Shown here: positions 1-8,123 of the stretch, piece after piece
How positions within the stretch are numbered: position 1 is the first letter of the stretch
Layout: each line of letters begins with the position of its first letter
DNA from: an uncultured Actinomyces sp.
GTDB lineage: Bacteria > Actinomycetota > Actinomycetes > Actinomycetales > Actinomycetaceae
Direction of reading: 5' to 3'
DNA length: 49,008 nt
NCBI GenBank assembly: GCA_938040725.1
Contig: CALHZX010000009.1
Span: 1-49,008 of the forward strand
Notes under the pieces: model-generated
The model's database searches: none
What the model saw: the letters and a program-made list of their open reading frames with translations, nothing else
Told to the model about the DNA's origin: nothing
Program-made: the position numbers and the translations under genes

Positions 1-10
1 TGCTTCGACA

Positions 11-574
11 TTACTCGGTCACGCGACCCGAGTACGAGCCGTCGCGGGTGTCAACCTTGACGCGGGTGCCTTCCTCCATGAAGAGGGGAACCTGGATCTC
101 GTAGCCGGTCTCGAGGGTCGCGGGCTTGGTGCCGGCGGAGGAGCGATCGCCCTGCAGGCCGGGTTCCGTGTGCGTGATCGTCAGGACGACGGTCGCGGGC
201 AGCTCGACAAACAGGACGGTGCCATCGTGCTGGGAGACGATGACATCCTGGTTCTCCACCATGAAGTTGCGAGCGTCGCCCACGGTTTCTGCGGGAACGT
301 TGATCTGCTCGTAGGTGGACTGGTCCATGAAGACGTAGTCGGTGCCGTCCTGGTACAGGTAGGTCATGTCGCGACGGTCAACGGTCGCGGTTTCGATCTT
401 CAGGCCCGCGTTGAAGGTCTTGTCGACGGTCTTGCCGGACAGGACGTTCTTGATCTTGGTGCGCACGAAGGCCGGGCCCTTGCCGGGCTTGACGTGCTGG
501 AATTCGACAACCTGCCAGAGCTGGCCGTCGATGACCATAACCAGGCCGTTCTTCAGATCATTGGTCGTTGCCAC
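11..574 (-). CDS. efp: Elongation factor P (EF-P)
   Basis: EF-P enters the ribosomal E site and rescues ribosomes stalled on consecutive prolines. The 187-residue product has the usual family length and three-domain plan (KOW-like domain I, two OB-type domains). The tip loop in domain I reads HVKPGKGPAF, with Lys32 at the tip; this palindromic PGKGP form is the actinobacterial EF-P subfamily reported to work without lysine modification. No modification gene (epmA/B-type) is visible here. It is the last gene of the aroC-aroK-aroB-SK-like-efp run, 24 bp after the kinase-like gene. In mycobacteria efp also follows aro genes, so the context supports the call. Identification is very secure. Confidence 0.98.
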   Translation of the reverse strand: MATTNDLKNGLVMVIDGQLWQVVEFQHVKPGKGPAFVRTKIKNVLSGKTVDKTFNAGLKIETATVDRRDMTYLYQDGTDYVFMDQSTYEQINVPAETVGDARNFMVENQDVIVSQHDGTVLFVELPATVVLTITHTEPGLQGDRSSAGTKPATLETGYEIQVPLFMEEGTRVKVDTRDGSYSGRVTE

Positions 575-598
575 AGGGGTACCTCACTTGTGAAGGAA

Positions 599-1123
599 TC
601 AGTAATCAGGGGCCAGTTTACACGCGCACGCCACCAATTCCGCGACTTCTTGCGGGGTGCGCTCACTCGTATCGACTGTTGCATCGGCCACGGAGGCGTA
701 TGCCTCCCGTGCTTGCTTCATCAGTTGGGTGAGCACGGCGCGGGGTGCTCCAAGGCCAACGGAGCGAGGAGCCCCGAGGCCTTCTCTGCGCGATACTGCG
801 GAAAGATCGGCGCTCAGCTCGACGACGATCGCGCCGTTTGTACGCGCTCGCTCGATGGACGAGGCAGTGGCCGGGTCGAGCGGTTGAGAGGCGCCGAGCG
901 TGACAATGCCCTCGTCGAGGCCAAGGAGCCGGTCGGCCTCCTCACGGGCTGTATCGGGCAGACGCGGATCGCGCTGGACAATGAGGCTATGAATCGATGC
1001 TCCCAGGCGCGCTTCGACGGCCGCGTCGGTTTCGAGGAAGGCGAGGCCATATCGCTCCGATAATTCCCGACCGACGGTGGATTTACCCGATCCCGTTACC
1101 CCAATCAGGATGATCAGGCTCAT
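599..1123 (-). CDS. Degenerate shikimate-kinase-like P-loop protein
   Basis: A 174-residue NMP-kinase-fold protein beginning MSLIILIGVTGSGKSTVG. The Walker A motif is intact and an ETDAAVEARLG segment matches the DTD region of shikimate kinases. The rest of the active site has drifted: the GGG shikimate-binding loop reads LGASQ, the FR..E helix is not recognisable, and the lid region is replaced by a duplicated GLGAPR motif (about residues 117-132). It overlaps aroB by 4 bp (ATGA), so it is translationally coupled inside the aro operon, and a canonical aroK lies two genes upstream. It may be a kinase with altered specificity or a diverged duplicate. Shikimate kinase activity is doubtful. Confidence 0.75.
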   Translation of the reverse strand: MSLIILIGVTGSGKSTVGRELSERYGLAFLETDAAVEARLGASIHSLIVQRDPRLPDTAREEADRLLGLDEGIVTLGASQPLDPATASSIERARTNGAIVVELSADLSAVSRREGLGAPRSVGLGAPRAVLTQLMKQAREAYASVADATVDTSERTPQEVAELVACACKLAPDY

Positions 1124-2202
1124 GCGCTAATACCGATCTGCTCGGCGGGCGCCCTCAGCTCCGAGGGGTCCACGGAGACGGTCCTGGGCTTCGCGATCCC
1201 GTTGAGGAGGACAAAACGCAGAATTCCACGCCGCACCTTTTTGTCAGAGAGCATGATGCGCGTCAGCTCCTCGATAGTGTGCCCCTTGTAACGCGTGGGC
1301 AGTCCGACGCGGGAGAAGAGGTCGTCGTGGCGCGCAACATCCTTGGCGCTGAGCTGCCCACGGGCATGAGCGAGTCGCGCGGCGAAGCAACAGCCGACGG
1401 CCACAGCGTCGCCATGTCTCCACGTGTAATGGTTCGCACGCTCGATCGCGTGGGCGAGAGTGTGCCCGTAGTTGAGAATCTCGCGCAGGCCTCCTTCTGT
1501 CAGGTCTGCCGACACGACTCGTGCCTTAACGACGATTGCTCGGGTCGTGATTTCTGCAAGTTGTGGGCTGTCGGCACGGAGCAGATCCTGCGGATCAGTC
1601 TCCTCGACGATCCGAAGAATCTGAGGGTCGGCGATAAAACCGCACTTGATGACTTCAGCGGCGCCTGCGGCCAGATCAGGACCTGGAAGGCTGTCGAGGA
1701 GGTCCATATCGGCAATCACGGCGGCTGCCGGGTAGAACGAACCAACGAGGTTCTTTCCAACCGACGTGTTAATGCCGGTCTTGCCTCCGACCGCCGCATC
1801 CACCATGGCGAGTAGCGTGGTGGGAACGTTGATGAGCGTGATGCCCCTGAGCCACGTGGCCGCGGCAAACCCCGCCATATCGGTGGTCGCTCCCCCACCC
1901 ATCGCAATGATCGCATCTTTGCGCCCGAGTTGGAGGCGCCCGCACTCATCCCACAGGGACGCGACGACCTCGATCGACTTGCCGGCCTCGGCGTCGGGGT
2001 GATCAGCCGTCGACGCGTTGACTCCCCGGTCGTGCAGGTACTGCGCCAAGGAAGCAGCGCGCTGAGCGAGCGGCCGAGCGTGAACGATCAGCACCTTGGT
2101 GGCTGCCTCGTCGAGGGCCTGATAGATCGGCTCGAAACCAAGTCCGTGTCCGACGGTGATGGTGGAGGGGTGTTCCCCGGTGACCTGGATGGTTGTGCTC
2201 AT
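1120..2202 (-). CDS. aroB: 3-dehydroquinate synthase
   Basis: Converts DAHP to 3-dehydroquinate, the second step of the shikimate pathway, using NAD+ and a divalent metal in the cytoplasm. The 360-residue length is normal. Visible motifs are the NAD-binding GGGATTDMAGFAAATWLRG, PTTLLAMVDAAVGGKTGIN, KNLVGSFYP, and the metal-ligand region with NYGHTLAHAIE and WRHGDAVAVG. The start overlaps the aroK stop by 4 bp and the stop overlaps the next gene by 4 bp, so the cluster is a single translationally coupled operon. Confidence 0.98.
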   Translation of the reverse strand: MSTTIQVTGEHPSTITVGHGLGFEPIYQALDEAATKVLIVHARPLAQRAASLAQYLHDRGVNASTADHPDAEAGKSIEVVASLWDECGRLQLGRKDAIIAMGGGATTDMAGFAAATWLRGITLINVPTTLLAMVDAAVGGKTGINTSVGKNLVGSFYPAAAVIADMDLLDSLPGPDLAAGAAEVIKCGFIADPQILRIVEETDPQDLLRADSPQLAEITTRAIVVKARVVSADLTEGGLREILNYGHTLAHAIERANHYTWRHGDAVAVGCCFAARLAHARGQLSAKDVARHDDLFSRVGLPTRYKGHTIEELTRIMLSDKKVRRGILRFVLLNGIAKPRTVSVDPSELRAPAEQIGISA

Positions 2203-2708
2203 GAGTGCTCCAACTTCTGTGCGATGGCGGTGACGACGTCGTCGACCGGACCCGGGCCAGATTCGACGATGATAGTGGCAACCGCACGGTAATGTGGCTC
2301 ACGCTCAGCGCGCAGCCGTGCAAGTGTGCCTGACGGATCGTGTGCAAGCAGTGGACGATGTGTCTTTGACGCGGTGCGGCGGACGAGCTCGTCGTGGGGC
2401 GCATCTATGTAGACCACGGTGTGGCCAGCCAGCAGGTCACGAACCGCCGGAGTTGCCGCTGCTCCTCCACCCAGGGAGACGACGCCGTCGTGCGTCAGCG
2501 CATCGGTGACTGCCTCGGTTTCCATGACGCGGAAGGCACCTTCTCCGTCGGTGGCAAAAATGTCTGCAATTGCACGGCCTTCGCGTTCGACGACGAGGGC
2601 ATCCGTATCGATATGAGGGACGCCGAGGCGCTCGGCCAACAGACGCCCAACCTTCGATTTACCGGCACCGGGCAGCCCGACGAGGATGATCGGACCTCGG
2701 GCACTCAT
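2199..2708 (-). CDS. aroK: Shikimate kinase
   Basis: Phosphorylates shikimate with ATP. The 169-residue protein carries the full canonical set: Walker A GLPGAGKS, the DTD shikimate/Mg site, FRVMETEA with the substrate-binding arginine, the GGG loop (SLGGGAAA), the lid arginine (HRPLL) and the REPHYRAVA adenine-side helix. It overlaps aroC and aroB by 4 bp on each side. Because this copy is complete, it is the likely functional kinase; the second kinase-like gene downstream of aroB is not. Confidence 0.97.
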   Translation of the reverse strand: MSARGPIILVGLPGAGKSKVGRLLAERLGVPHIDTDALVVEREGRAIADIFATDGEGAFRVMETEAVTDALTHDGVVSLGGGAAATPAVRDLLAGHTVVYIDAPHDELVRRTASKTHRPLLAHDPSGTLARLRAEREPHYRAVATIIVESGPGPVDDVVTAIAQKLEHS

Positions 2709-3916
2709 GCGCGCTCCCCTACGGCGCCTAGGTAGGCCTCCAGATTACGACGCATCTCGCCTACCGAGCGGCCACCAGCATGGTCGAAGAGCGCGTCGGC
2801 GAGCACGAGGGCAACCTCGGCCTCAGCGATCACAGCGCCGGGTACAACCTGGCACGTATCGGAACGCTGGTGCAGGCCAACGGCCTCCTCGCCCGTTGCG
2901 AGGTCGATGCTGCGCAGCGCATGTGGAACGGTTGAGATCGGCTTGAAAGCAGCGCGCGCAACGATCGGCGCGCCGTTGGACGTGCCGCCTTCGATGCCTC
3001 CGGCGTGGTTGGAAGCGCGGGTCAGGTGTCCATCCTCGCCCCGCACGATCTCGTCGTGGGCCGCGGAGCCGAGCAGCGCGGCCTGGGTGAAACCGCCGCC
3101 GATTTCGACGCCCTTGACCGATTGGATCGACATGAGTGCGGCGGCGAGCCGCGCGTCAAGGCGCTCGCGCGCGGTCACGTGAGTGCCCAAGCCCACTGGA
3201 ACGTCGTATGCGATAACTTCGGCGACGCCGCCGATCGTGTCACCCGCCTGCTTGGCCGCATCGACCGCTGCCTCGAAGCGGGCGTTATCGCCCGGATCAA
3301 GCGTGCGCATCGAGGCCTCGCACAGTGCCGCTTCGTCGGCAGGCGTGGGAGTCGACGAGGCCGTGGCGCGCTGTGCCCCAACGGAGACGACGTGGGACAC
3401 GAGATGAACGCCGGCGACCTGCTCCAGGAGAGCTTCAGCGAGCACACCGAGTGCAACGCGCGCTGCAGTCTCGCGGGCACTCGCGCGTTCAAGAACAGGG
3501 CGTGCCTCGGGCAGGCCGTAGGACAGCATGCCAGGAAGATCCGCGTGACCGGGACGAGGCCTCGTCAGCGGTCGGTTTCGAGCGATCTCGCGCTCGTCGC
3601 CCGTTCCCGCGTCGATAAGCAGGGCGGAAGGATCCACGGGATCCGCGCTCATCACCGTCTCCCACTTGGGCCATTCGGAATTACCGATGCGGATGGCAAC
3701 AGGAGCGCCGGTGGTCACGCCGTGACGGACGCCGGCCAGGATTGATACCTCGTCAGCCTCGAACTTCTGCCTCGCGCCGCGGCCATATCCGAGACGGCGA
3801 CGTGCGAGGCCTCGTCGCAGGTCCTCGGTCGTGACACGCAAGCCTGAGGGAAGCCCCTCAATTGTGGCGATCAGTGCGGGTCCGTGCGATTCTCCGGCGG
3901 TCATCCATCTCAGCAT
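2705..3916 (-). CDS. aroC: Chorismate synthase
   Basis: Last step of the shikimate pathway (EPSP to chorismate, reduced-FMN dependent). Characteristic segments are TAGESHGPAL near the N-terminus, RPRPGHADL, SARETAARVA, HAGGIEGGTSNGAPIVARAAFKP, and QRSDTCQVVPGAVIAEAEVA near the C-terminus. I chose the ATG at 3916 (MLRWMTAGESHG, 403 aa) over an in-frame start at 3949: it gives the family N-terminus and has a GGGAG stretch just upstream, though the spacing is short. It is the first gene of the aro operon, starting 60 bp downstream of the FKBP-like gene on the same strand. Confidence 0.97.
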   Translation of the reverse strand: MLRWMTAGESHGPALIATIEGLPSGLRVTTEDLRRGLARRRLGYGRGARQKFEADEVSILAGVRHGVTTGAPVAIRIGNSEWPKWETVMSADPVDPSALLIDAGTGDEREIARNRPLTRPRPGHADLPGMLSYGLPEARPVLERASARETAARVALGVLAEALLEQVAGVHLVSHVVSVGAQRATASSTPTPADEAALCEASMRTLDPGDNARFEAAVDAAKQAGDTIGGVAEVIAYDVPVGLGTHVTARERLDARLAAALMSIQSVKGVEIGGGFTQAALLGSAAHDEIVRGEDGHLTRASNHAGGIEGGTSNGAPIVARAAFKPISTVPHALRSIDLATGEEAVGLHQRSDTCQVVPGAVIAEAEVALVLADALFDHAGGRSVGEMRRNLEAYLGAVGERA

Positions 3917-3976
3917 GTCTCCCAGTGTCCCACACGCCGCGATGCTCACGCCCGGCGGCTCTCACGGGATGAGCGA

Positions 3977-5017
3977 TCAGGACTGAGGTGCGTTATCCCC
4001 TGCTGTAGAGGTGCCGGGCTCGGTACCGAGGATATCGATGACGACGCACAACGTGTCATCACCCGCAGCGAGGTCCGGTGGAATTGTGATCGCCAGGCGC
4101 GAGCCCACTTTCTGATCGACGAGCGCGTTTGTCAGGCCTTTCATCGCGGTGTTGAGATTGACCACGGCCGGCACACCTGTTTCCCAGGTGTTGACGCGGA
4201 CGACTCCGTCAGTCCAACCGAGAACGGTGAACTGGGCGACAACCCGATCACCTTCGTGAACCTGAACGCCGTCACCCTTAATGAGCGCCTGCGTCGTCAC
4301 ACCGCCAGGGAGCGTCGCAATGTGACTGATAAGCGGTCCCTCGGGGCTCATCTCGACGCTCATCGGACCGACGGTGGCATCGACCGAGGTTCCTGTGGCA
4401 ATAGACGGCAGGATGTCGACGACGTCAATTTCCCTGGTGTTGGGAGAGCCATCTCCCATGGCTACAGTGCGAAATGCGAGGATGCGGGATCCTTCATGCT
4501 TGCCGGTGACCAACATGGCGAGGTCCGAGCTGATCTGATCTGAACCGACGATTCCGAGGCTCATCTGCGGGCGGCCAGACTCAGAGAGCATGCGCCCGCT
4601 CGTCCCATCAAAGGCAGTCACTGAGACGAGGACGGGAGAGCCTTCCGTGATTTCGCGACCGCTGCCTTCTTCGATGACGCGAGCCTTGAAGCCATCAACG
4701 TCGAGCGGCGCCTTGATATCAATCGTGGGTGTCGCGCCGACTCGTCCGGAGACCGTCACACGATCAAACAAGGGAAGTGTCGTTGACTGGGCAGTCGCGT
4801 CGGCACCTGGCATCGTCTCCGTGGTCGGAGCGGGCGCACAAGCCCACCACGTGAGGCCGCCACCCACGATGAGCAGGATGAGAGCGAGGCCGATACGGAG
4901 GAACAGCCCACCGCGCGAGGCGCCTTGTGACCGAGAAGCACGCGCGGCAGCGCGCTGCGATGAGCCCTTCACACGGTGCGTGGAGGGTGAATCGGGCGAT
5001 GACGGCTCGGTGCTCAT
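3977..5017 (-). CDS. Membrane-anchored FKBP-like peptidyl-prolyl isomerase domain protein
   Basis: The 346-residue protein has a basic Ser/Ala/Arg-rich cytoplasmic head, one membrane segment (about residues 38-59) ending in WWACAP, and a long exported part. The C-terminal 100 residues (GDGVQVHEGDRVVAQFTVLGW...LAITIPPDLAAG...VVIDILG) follow the FKBP fold. An earlier stretch (EEGSGREITEGSPVLVSVTAFDG) looks like a second, more degenerate FKBP-like unit. FKBP-type proteins commonly follow pafA in actinobacteria, and here its ATG overlaps the pafA stop by 4 bp. The lipobox is poor (WWAC), so a transmembrane anchor is more likely than a lipoprotein. I cannot confirm isomerase activity. Confidence 0.8.
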   Translation of the reverse strand: MSTEPSSPDSPSTHRVKGSSQRAAARASRSQGASRGGLFLRIGLALILLIVGGGLTWWACAPAPTTETMPGADATAQSTTLPLFDRVTVSGRVGATPTIDIKAPLDVDGFKARVIEEGSGREITEGSPVLVSVTAFDGTSGRMLSESGRPQMSLGIVGSDQISSDLAMLVTGKHEGSRILAFRTVAMGDGSPNTREIDVVDILPSIATGTSVDATVGPMSVEMSPEGPLISHIATLPGGVTTQALIKGDGVQVHEGDRVVAQFTVLGWTDGVVRVNTWETGVPAVVNLNTAMKGLTNALVDQKVGSRLAITIPPDLAAGDDTLCVVIDILGTEPGTSTAGDNAPQS

Positions 5018-6399
5018 GCGGGAATCGTAGGAGACGACGCGTCAATCTGCGCGATGAGAGCATCCACGCGCGGATCGACCGTGGCGAGGGGGTCCTGCAG
5101 TGACAGCGGGATCGTCTGGGATTCGTCAAGGCGCACGTGCACCCAGTCGACGCTCAAATCGGCTCGTGCATCCTCGGCAGCGGCAATAATACGTCCGCGC
5201 AGGCTCGCTCGCGTCGTCCCCGGCGCAATTGTTTGAGCACGGCGCACGGCATCGGCGGTTGTCAGGCGTCGCATGAGACCCGCACTCTCCATCCGGTCGC
5301 GCAGGCCATCCGCCGTGATGTCGGAGTAGGACAGCTCGAGTCGCGCGACACGCGGATCTGCGAGCGTAGCACCGCTGCGTGCGCAGTAGGAGCTCAGCAG
5401 CTTGCGCTTAATTGCAATGTCGAGCTCTGTGTCAATACCACTCCAGTCTCCGCTGGCGATCGCATCGAGACCCCTCCCCCACAGATCGACGACGTAGGCG
5501 CGCATCGGGTCGAGCTCGGAGACCGGAATCCGGGACAGTACACGCTCACGGATTTCACGCTGCATAGCGACAGCGCTCGTCATCCTGCCGGTTGCGAGCT
5601 CAATAGCTGCTGATCCGCTCAGGTCGGCATTCACCTCGCGAATAGCGCGCATCGGATCGGCGAGGGCCAGGTCTTCGATCTGGAGGCCGTCCTCGATGGC
5701 ATGGATCAGGAGTTCGGTCATACCGACCTTGAGGGCGGTCGTGGGCTCTGCGACGTTCGTGTCCCCGACGATCACGTGCATACGGCGATATGCACCGGAA
5801 TCAGCCAACGCCTCGTCACGGGTGTTGATGATCGGGCGCGAACGCGTCGTGGCGGAGGAGACAGCATCCCACATCTGATCGGCACGCTGGGAGAACTGCA
5901 GTCGCGGGGTGGCCGCGCCCGTGTTGATCCACCCGTTTCCGACCAGGATCTGACGCGTCACAAAGAACGCGACGAGCGCATCGGCGACCTGGCGGAAGTC
6001 GCGTCGCCGGTGCAAGAGGTAGTTTTCGTGGCATCCATAAGAGTTGCCCTGCGAGTCCAAGTTGTTACGGAAGAGATGGAGACGCAGATCGGTGCCGAGC
6101 TCGGACAGAGCAGCGTCAGCCTGCGTTGCAAGGTCGGCGAGCATGGTAGAACCCGCGCGATCCTGCTCGAGCAGGTCCTCAAGCCGATCACATTCGGCGG
6201 TCGCATACTCGGGGTGCGCGCCGACATCAAGGTACAGTCGGCCACCGTTGCGCAGGAAAAGATTCGAGGAACGGCCCTGGTGCAGGAGCGGCTCGAACAG
6301 CTGGCGTGCGGCGTGTTCGGCGTCCATCGGCTTGGCGCCGCTGGGCGATGCTGCGGTGAGACCGTACTCGGTTTCGATGCCGAAAACTCGACGCCTCAC
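5014..6399 (-). CDS. pafA: Pup--protein ligase PafA
   Basis: Joins the C-terminal glutamate of Pup to substrate lysines through a glutamyl-phosphate intermediate. Glutamine-synthetase-like core motifs match mycobacterial PafA: FGIETEYGL, GRSSNLFLRNGGRLYLDVGAHPEYATAEC (catalytic Asp in YLDVG), FRNNLDSQGNSYGCHENYL, SSATTRSRPIINTRDE, HVIVGDTN, and VDLWGRGLD. The ATG furthest upstream (6489) would add about 30 foreign residues. The GTG at 6399 gives VRRRVFGIETEYG, the family N-terminus (461 aa), one base after the pup stop; a GTG at 6411 is an alternative. An AGAAGG stretch inside the end of pup can serve as ribosome-binding site, implying translational coupling to pup. Confidence 0.97.
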   Translation of the reverse strand: MRRRVFGIETEYGLTAASPSGAKPMDAEHAARQLFEPLLHQGRSSNLFLRNGGRLYLDVGAHPEYATAECDRLEDLLEQDRAGSTMLADLATQADAALSELGTDLRLHLFRNNLDSQGNSYGCHENYLLHRRRDFRQVADALVAFFVTRQILVGNGWINTGAATPRLQFSQRADQMWDAVSSATTRSRPIINTRDEALADSGAYRRMHVIVGDTNVAEPTTALKVGMTELLIHAIEDGLQIEDLALADPMRAIREVNADLSGSAAIELATGRMTSAVAMQREIRERVLSRIPVSELDPMRAYVVDLWGRGLDAIASGDWSGIDTELDIAIKRKLLSSYCARSGATLADPRVARLELSYSDITADGLRDRMESAGLMRRLTTADAVRRAQTIAPGTTRASLRGRIIAAAEDARADLSVDWVHVRLDESQTIPLSLQDPLATVDPRVDALIAQIDASSPTIPA

Positions 6400-6400
6400 C

Positions 6401-6577
6401 TCACTGGCCACCCTTCTGGACGAAGCCCTGAACGAATGCTTCCGCGTTGGTTTCCAGAACGGAGTCGATTTCGTCGAGGAGAGAGTCAATCGACGAGGTA
6501 CGGGCCTGGACCTGGCCAGCGGCCTCGGTCACGTCATCCTCGGGGGTGGGGCCACCTGCGAAAATCTGATTCGACAT
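6401..6577 (-). CDS. pup: Prokaryotic ubiquitin-like protein Pup (GGQ form)
   Basis: A 58-codon gene read directly from the minus strand: it begins MSNQIFAGGPTPEDD and ends EAFVQGFVQKGGQ. The C-terminal Gly-Gly-Gln and the acidic, disordered, helix-forming body with SIDSLLDEIDSVLETNAEAFV are diagnostic of Pup. A terminal Gln means Pup must be deamidated to Glu by Dop before PafA can use it; dop is immediately upstream, 25 bp away. That gap carries a purine-rich AAAGAAAGAAGAA leader. The gene lies in the canonical dop-pup-pafA order, but with no prcB/prcA between pup and pafA. Confidence 0.97.
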   Translation of the reverse strand: MSNQIFAGGPTPEDDVTEAAGQVQARTSSIDSLLDEIDSVLETNAEAFVQGFVQKGGQ

Positions 6578-6602
6578 AGTTCGTTCTTCTTTCTTTCGTC
6601 AA

Positions 6603-8123
6603 TTATCGGGTGGACGTGTCGCGCGCGTCTGCAATCGGGAAACGGACCAAGTCCCCTTCACCGGGATCGAAGACAAGAGAAGTCCACGAGGCCTTCACAA
6701 GATCGTGGCGGTGAGCCACTGCCCATCCTCGCACATGGGCACGCGTGTTGGTTGGTGCAACGTCAGCAGCGCGTTCGACCTCCTCGTCTGTGACAAGGCG
6801 CGTCACCATGCCGGCCTTCGCCAGACGATAGACGAGGCCGTGGCTGGGACGCAGGTCTGACCACTGCAGGTCAATCGCAGCGAGACGAGGGTCGCTCCAG
6901 TCGAGGCTCGCGCGTTCCTTCTGACGCTTGATGAGCTGGTATTTCCCCACCCACTCGACCTCGGTGGCCACGGAGAAAAGATCGGCGCGCATACGATCGA
7001 GAACCGACTGCCACAGGGTGAGAATCTCCTGGTCGGCGGCTGTGGGCGTCGTTCCCGTTTCCTCGAAGGTGTCCAGCACGAGGTCCAGGTATACCTGCTG
7101 AAGTTCGGCTGCCGTGTAGGCGCCGCCAGCCGTCGCAACCTTGTAGTCGAGATCGGGGTGATGCGAGACGTTCCAGGTTTCCTGCACCGGATCGTCCATG
7201 ACGAGCGAATCCCAGCGCAGATCAGTGCCCTGCTCGATCGCCCACAGGACGAGGGAGGTTGTGCCGAAACGGAGGAAGGCTGACACATCGAACATGTTGC
7301 CATCGCCGCCGATCACGTGGAGGCGACGGAATTGCGCGGGGTTCGCGTGGGGCTCATCGCGCGTATTGATGATCGGGCGGTTGAAAGTGGTCTCCAGACC
7401 GACCTCGTTTTCGACGAAGTCTGCGCGCTGCGACATCTGAAAACCGGGTACTTCGCTGTTCTGTCCGCGTCCCACGCGGCCGGCGCCGCAGATGACGGGA
7501 CGGGTCACCATGAAGGGCGTGAGACCACGGATGATCGCATCGAGGTCGGTAATGCGGGGCATCTGGTAGTTCTCGTGGGTGCCGTAGGCGGCGCCCTTAC
7601 CATCAGTGTTGTTCTTGACGAGGACGATCGGTTCCTCGCCCTGTTGCTCCAGGCGTGCCATCACGCGCTGCGCAATCACTTCGCCTGCGCGATCCCACAG
7701 CAGGGCGTCGCGTGCACCGATCGTCTCGGGGGCAGAGTACTCGGGGTGGGCATGGTCGACGTACAGGCGTGCACCGTTCGTCAAGACGGCGGTAGTGGCA
7801 GCCGGAAGTGCCAGCTCCTCAGCAGTGGGACGAGCAACGCGCTCTGAGCCTCCGGATGGTGCGAGGTGGTACGGATCGTCAGTGAGAAGCGAGGGATCAA
7901 CGGCCGCACGCGACATACGCATGCCGCGCAGATCGTTGAGGGGATCCTCACCCGTATAGTCCCACCGCACAACACCTGCGCCCTGGACGGGAGTGCCCGT
8001 GCGGCTGATCTCACCGTAGGTCGTCACTACCTTCGTCGACAGAGCAATCGGATTTGCCCACGCGTCGCCGGGACGGTAGACGCCATACTCGGTCTCGGTA
8101 CCGATAATGCGTTCGCTGCTCAT
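6603..8123 (-). CDS. dop: Pup deamidase/depupylase Dop
   Basis: Deamidates Pup-Gln to Pup-Glu and removes Pup from substrates. It is homologous to PafA, and the 506-residue length fits. Motifs: IIGTETEYGVYRPGD, WDYTGEDPLNDLRG (the Dop-specific region), LTNGARLYVDHAHPEYSAPE with the catalytic Asp, VKNNTDGKGAAYGTHENYQM, FNRPIINTRDEPHA, and LHVIGGDGNM. The ATG at 8123 is chosen because it starts MSSERIIGTETEYG and overlaps the arc stop (ATGA). The start at 8186 would add an unrelated 21-residue tail. Confidence 0.97.
   Translation of the reverse strand: MSSERIIGTETEYGVYRPGDAWANPIALSTKVVTTYGEISRTGTPVQGAGVVRWDYTGEDPLNDLRGMRMSRAAVDPSLLTDDPYHLAPSGGSERVARPTAEELALPAATTAVLTNGARLYVDHAHPEYSAPETIGARDALLWDRAGEVIAQRVMARLEQQGEEPIVLVKNNTDGKGAAYGTHENYQMPRITDLDAIIRGLTPFMVTRPVICGAGRVGRGQNSEVPGFQMSQRADFVENEVGLETTFNRPIINTRDEPHANPAQFRRLHVIGGDGNMFDVSAFLRFGTTSLVLWAIEQGTDLRWDSLVMDDPVQETWNVSHHPDLDYKVATAGGAYTAAELQQVYLDLVLDTFEETGTTPTAADQEILTLWQSVLDRMRADLFSVATEVEWVGKYQLIKRQKERASLDWSDPRLAAIDLQWSDLRPSHGLVYRLAKAGMVTRLVTDEEVERAADVAPTNTRAHVRGWAVAHRHDLVKASWTSLVFDPGEGDLVRFPIADARDTSTR

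Noticed and set aside
6399..6489. N-terminal extension of PafA to an ATG at 6489
   Set aside because: The extra residues are the pup coding region in another frame. PafA homology begins at the GTG near 6399.
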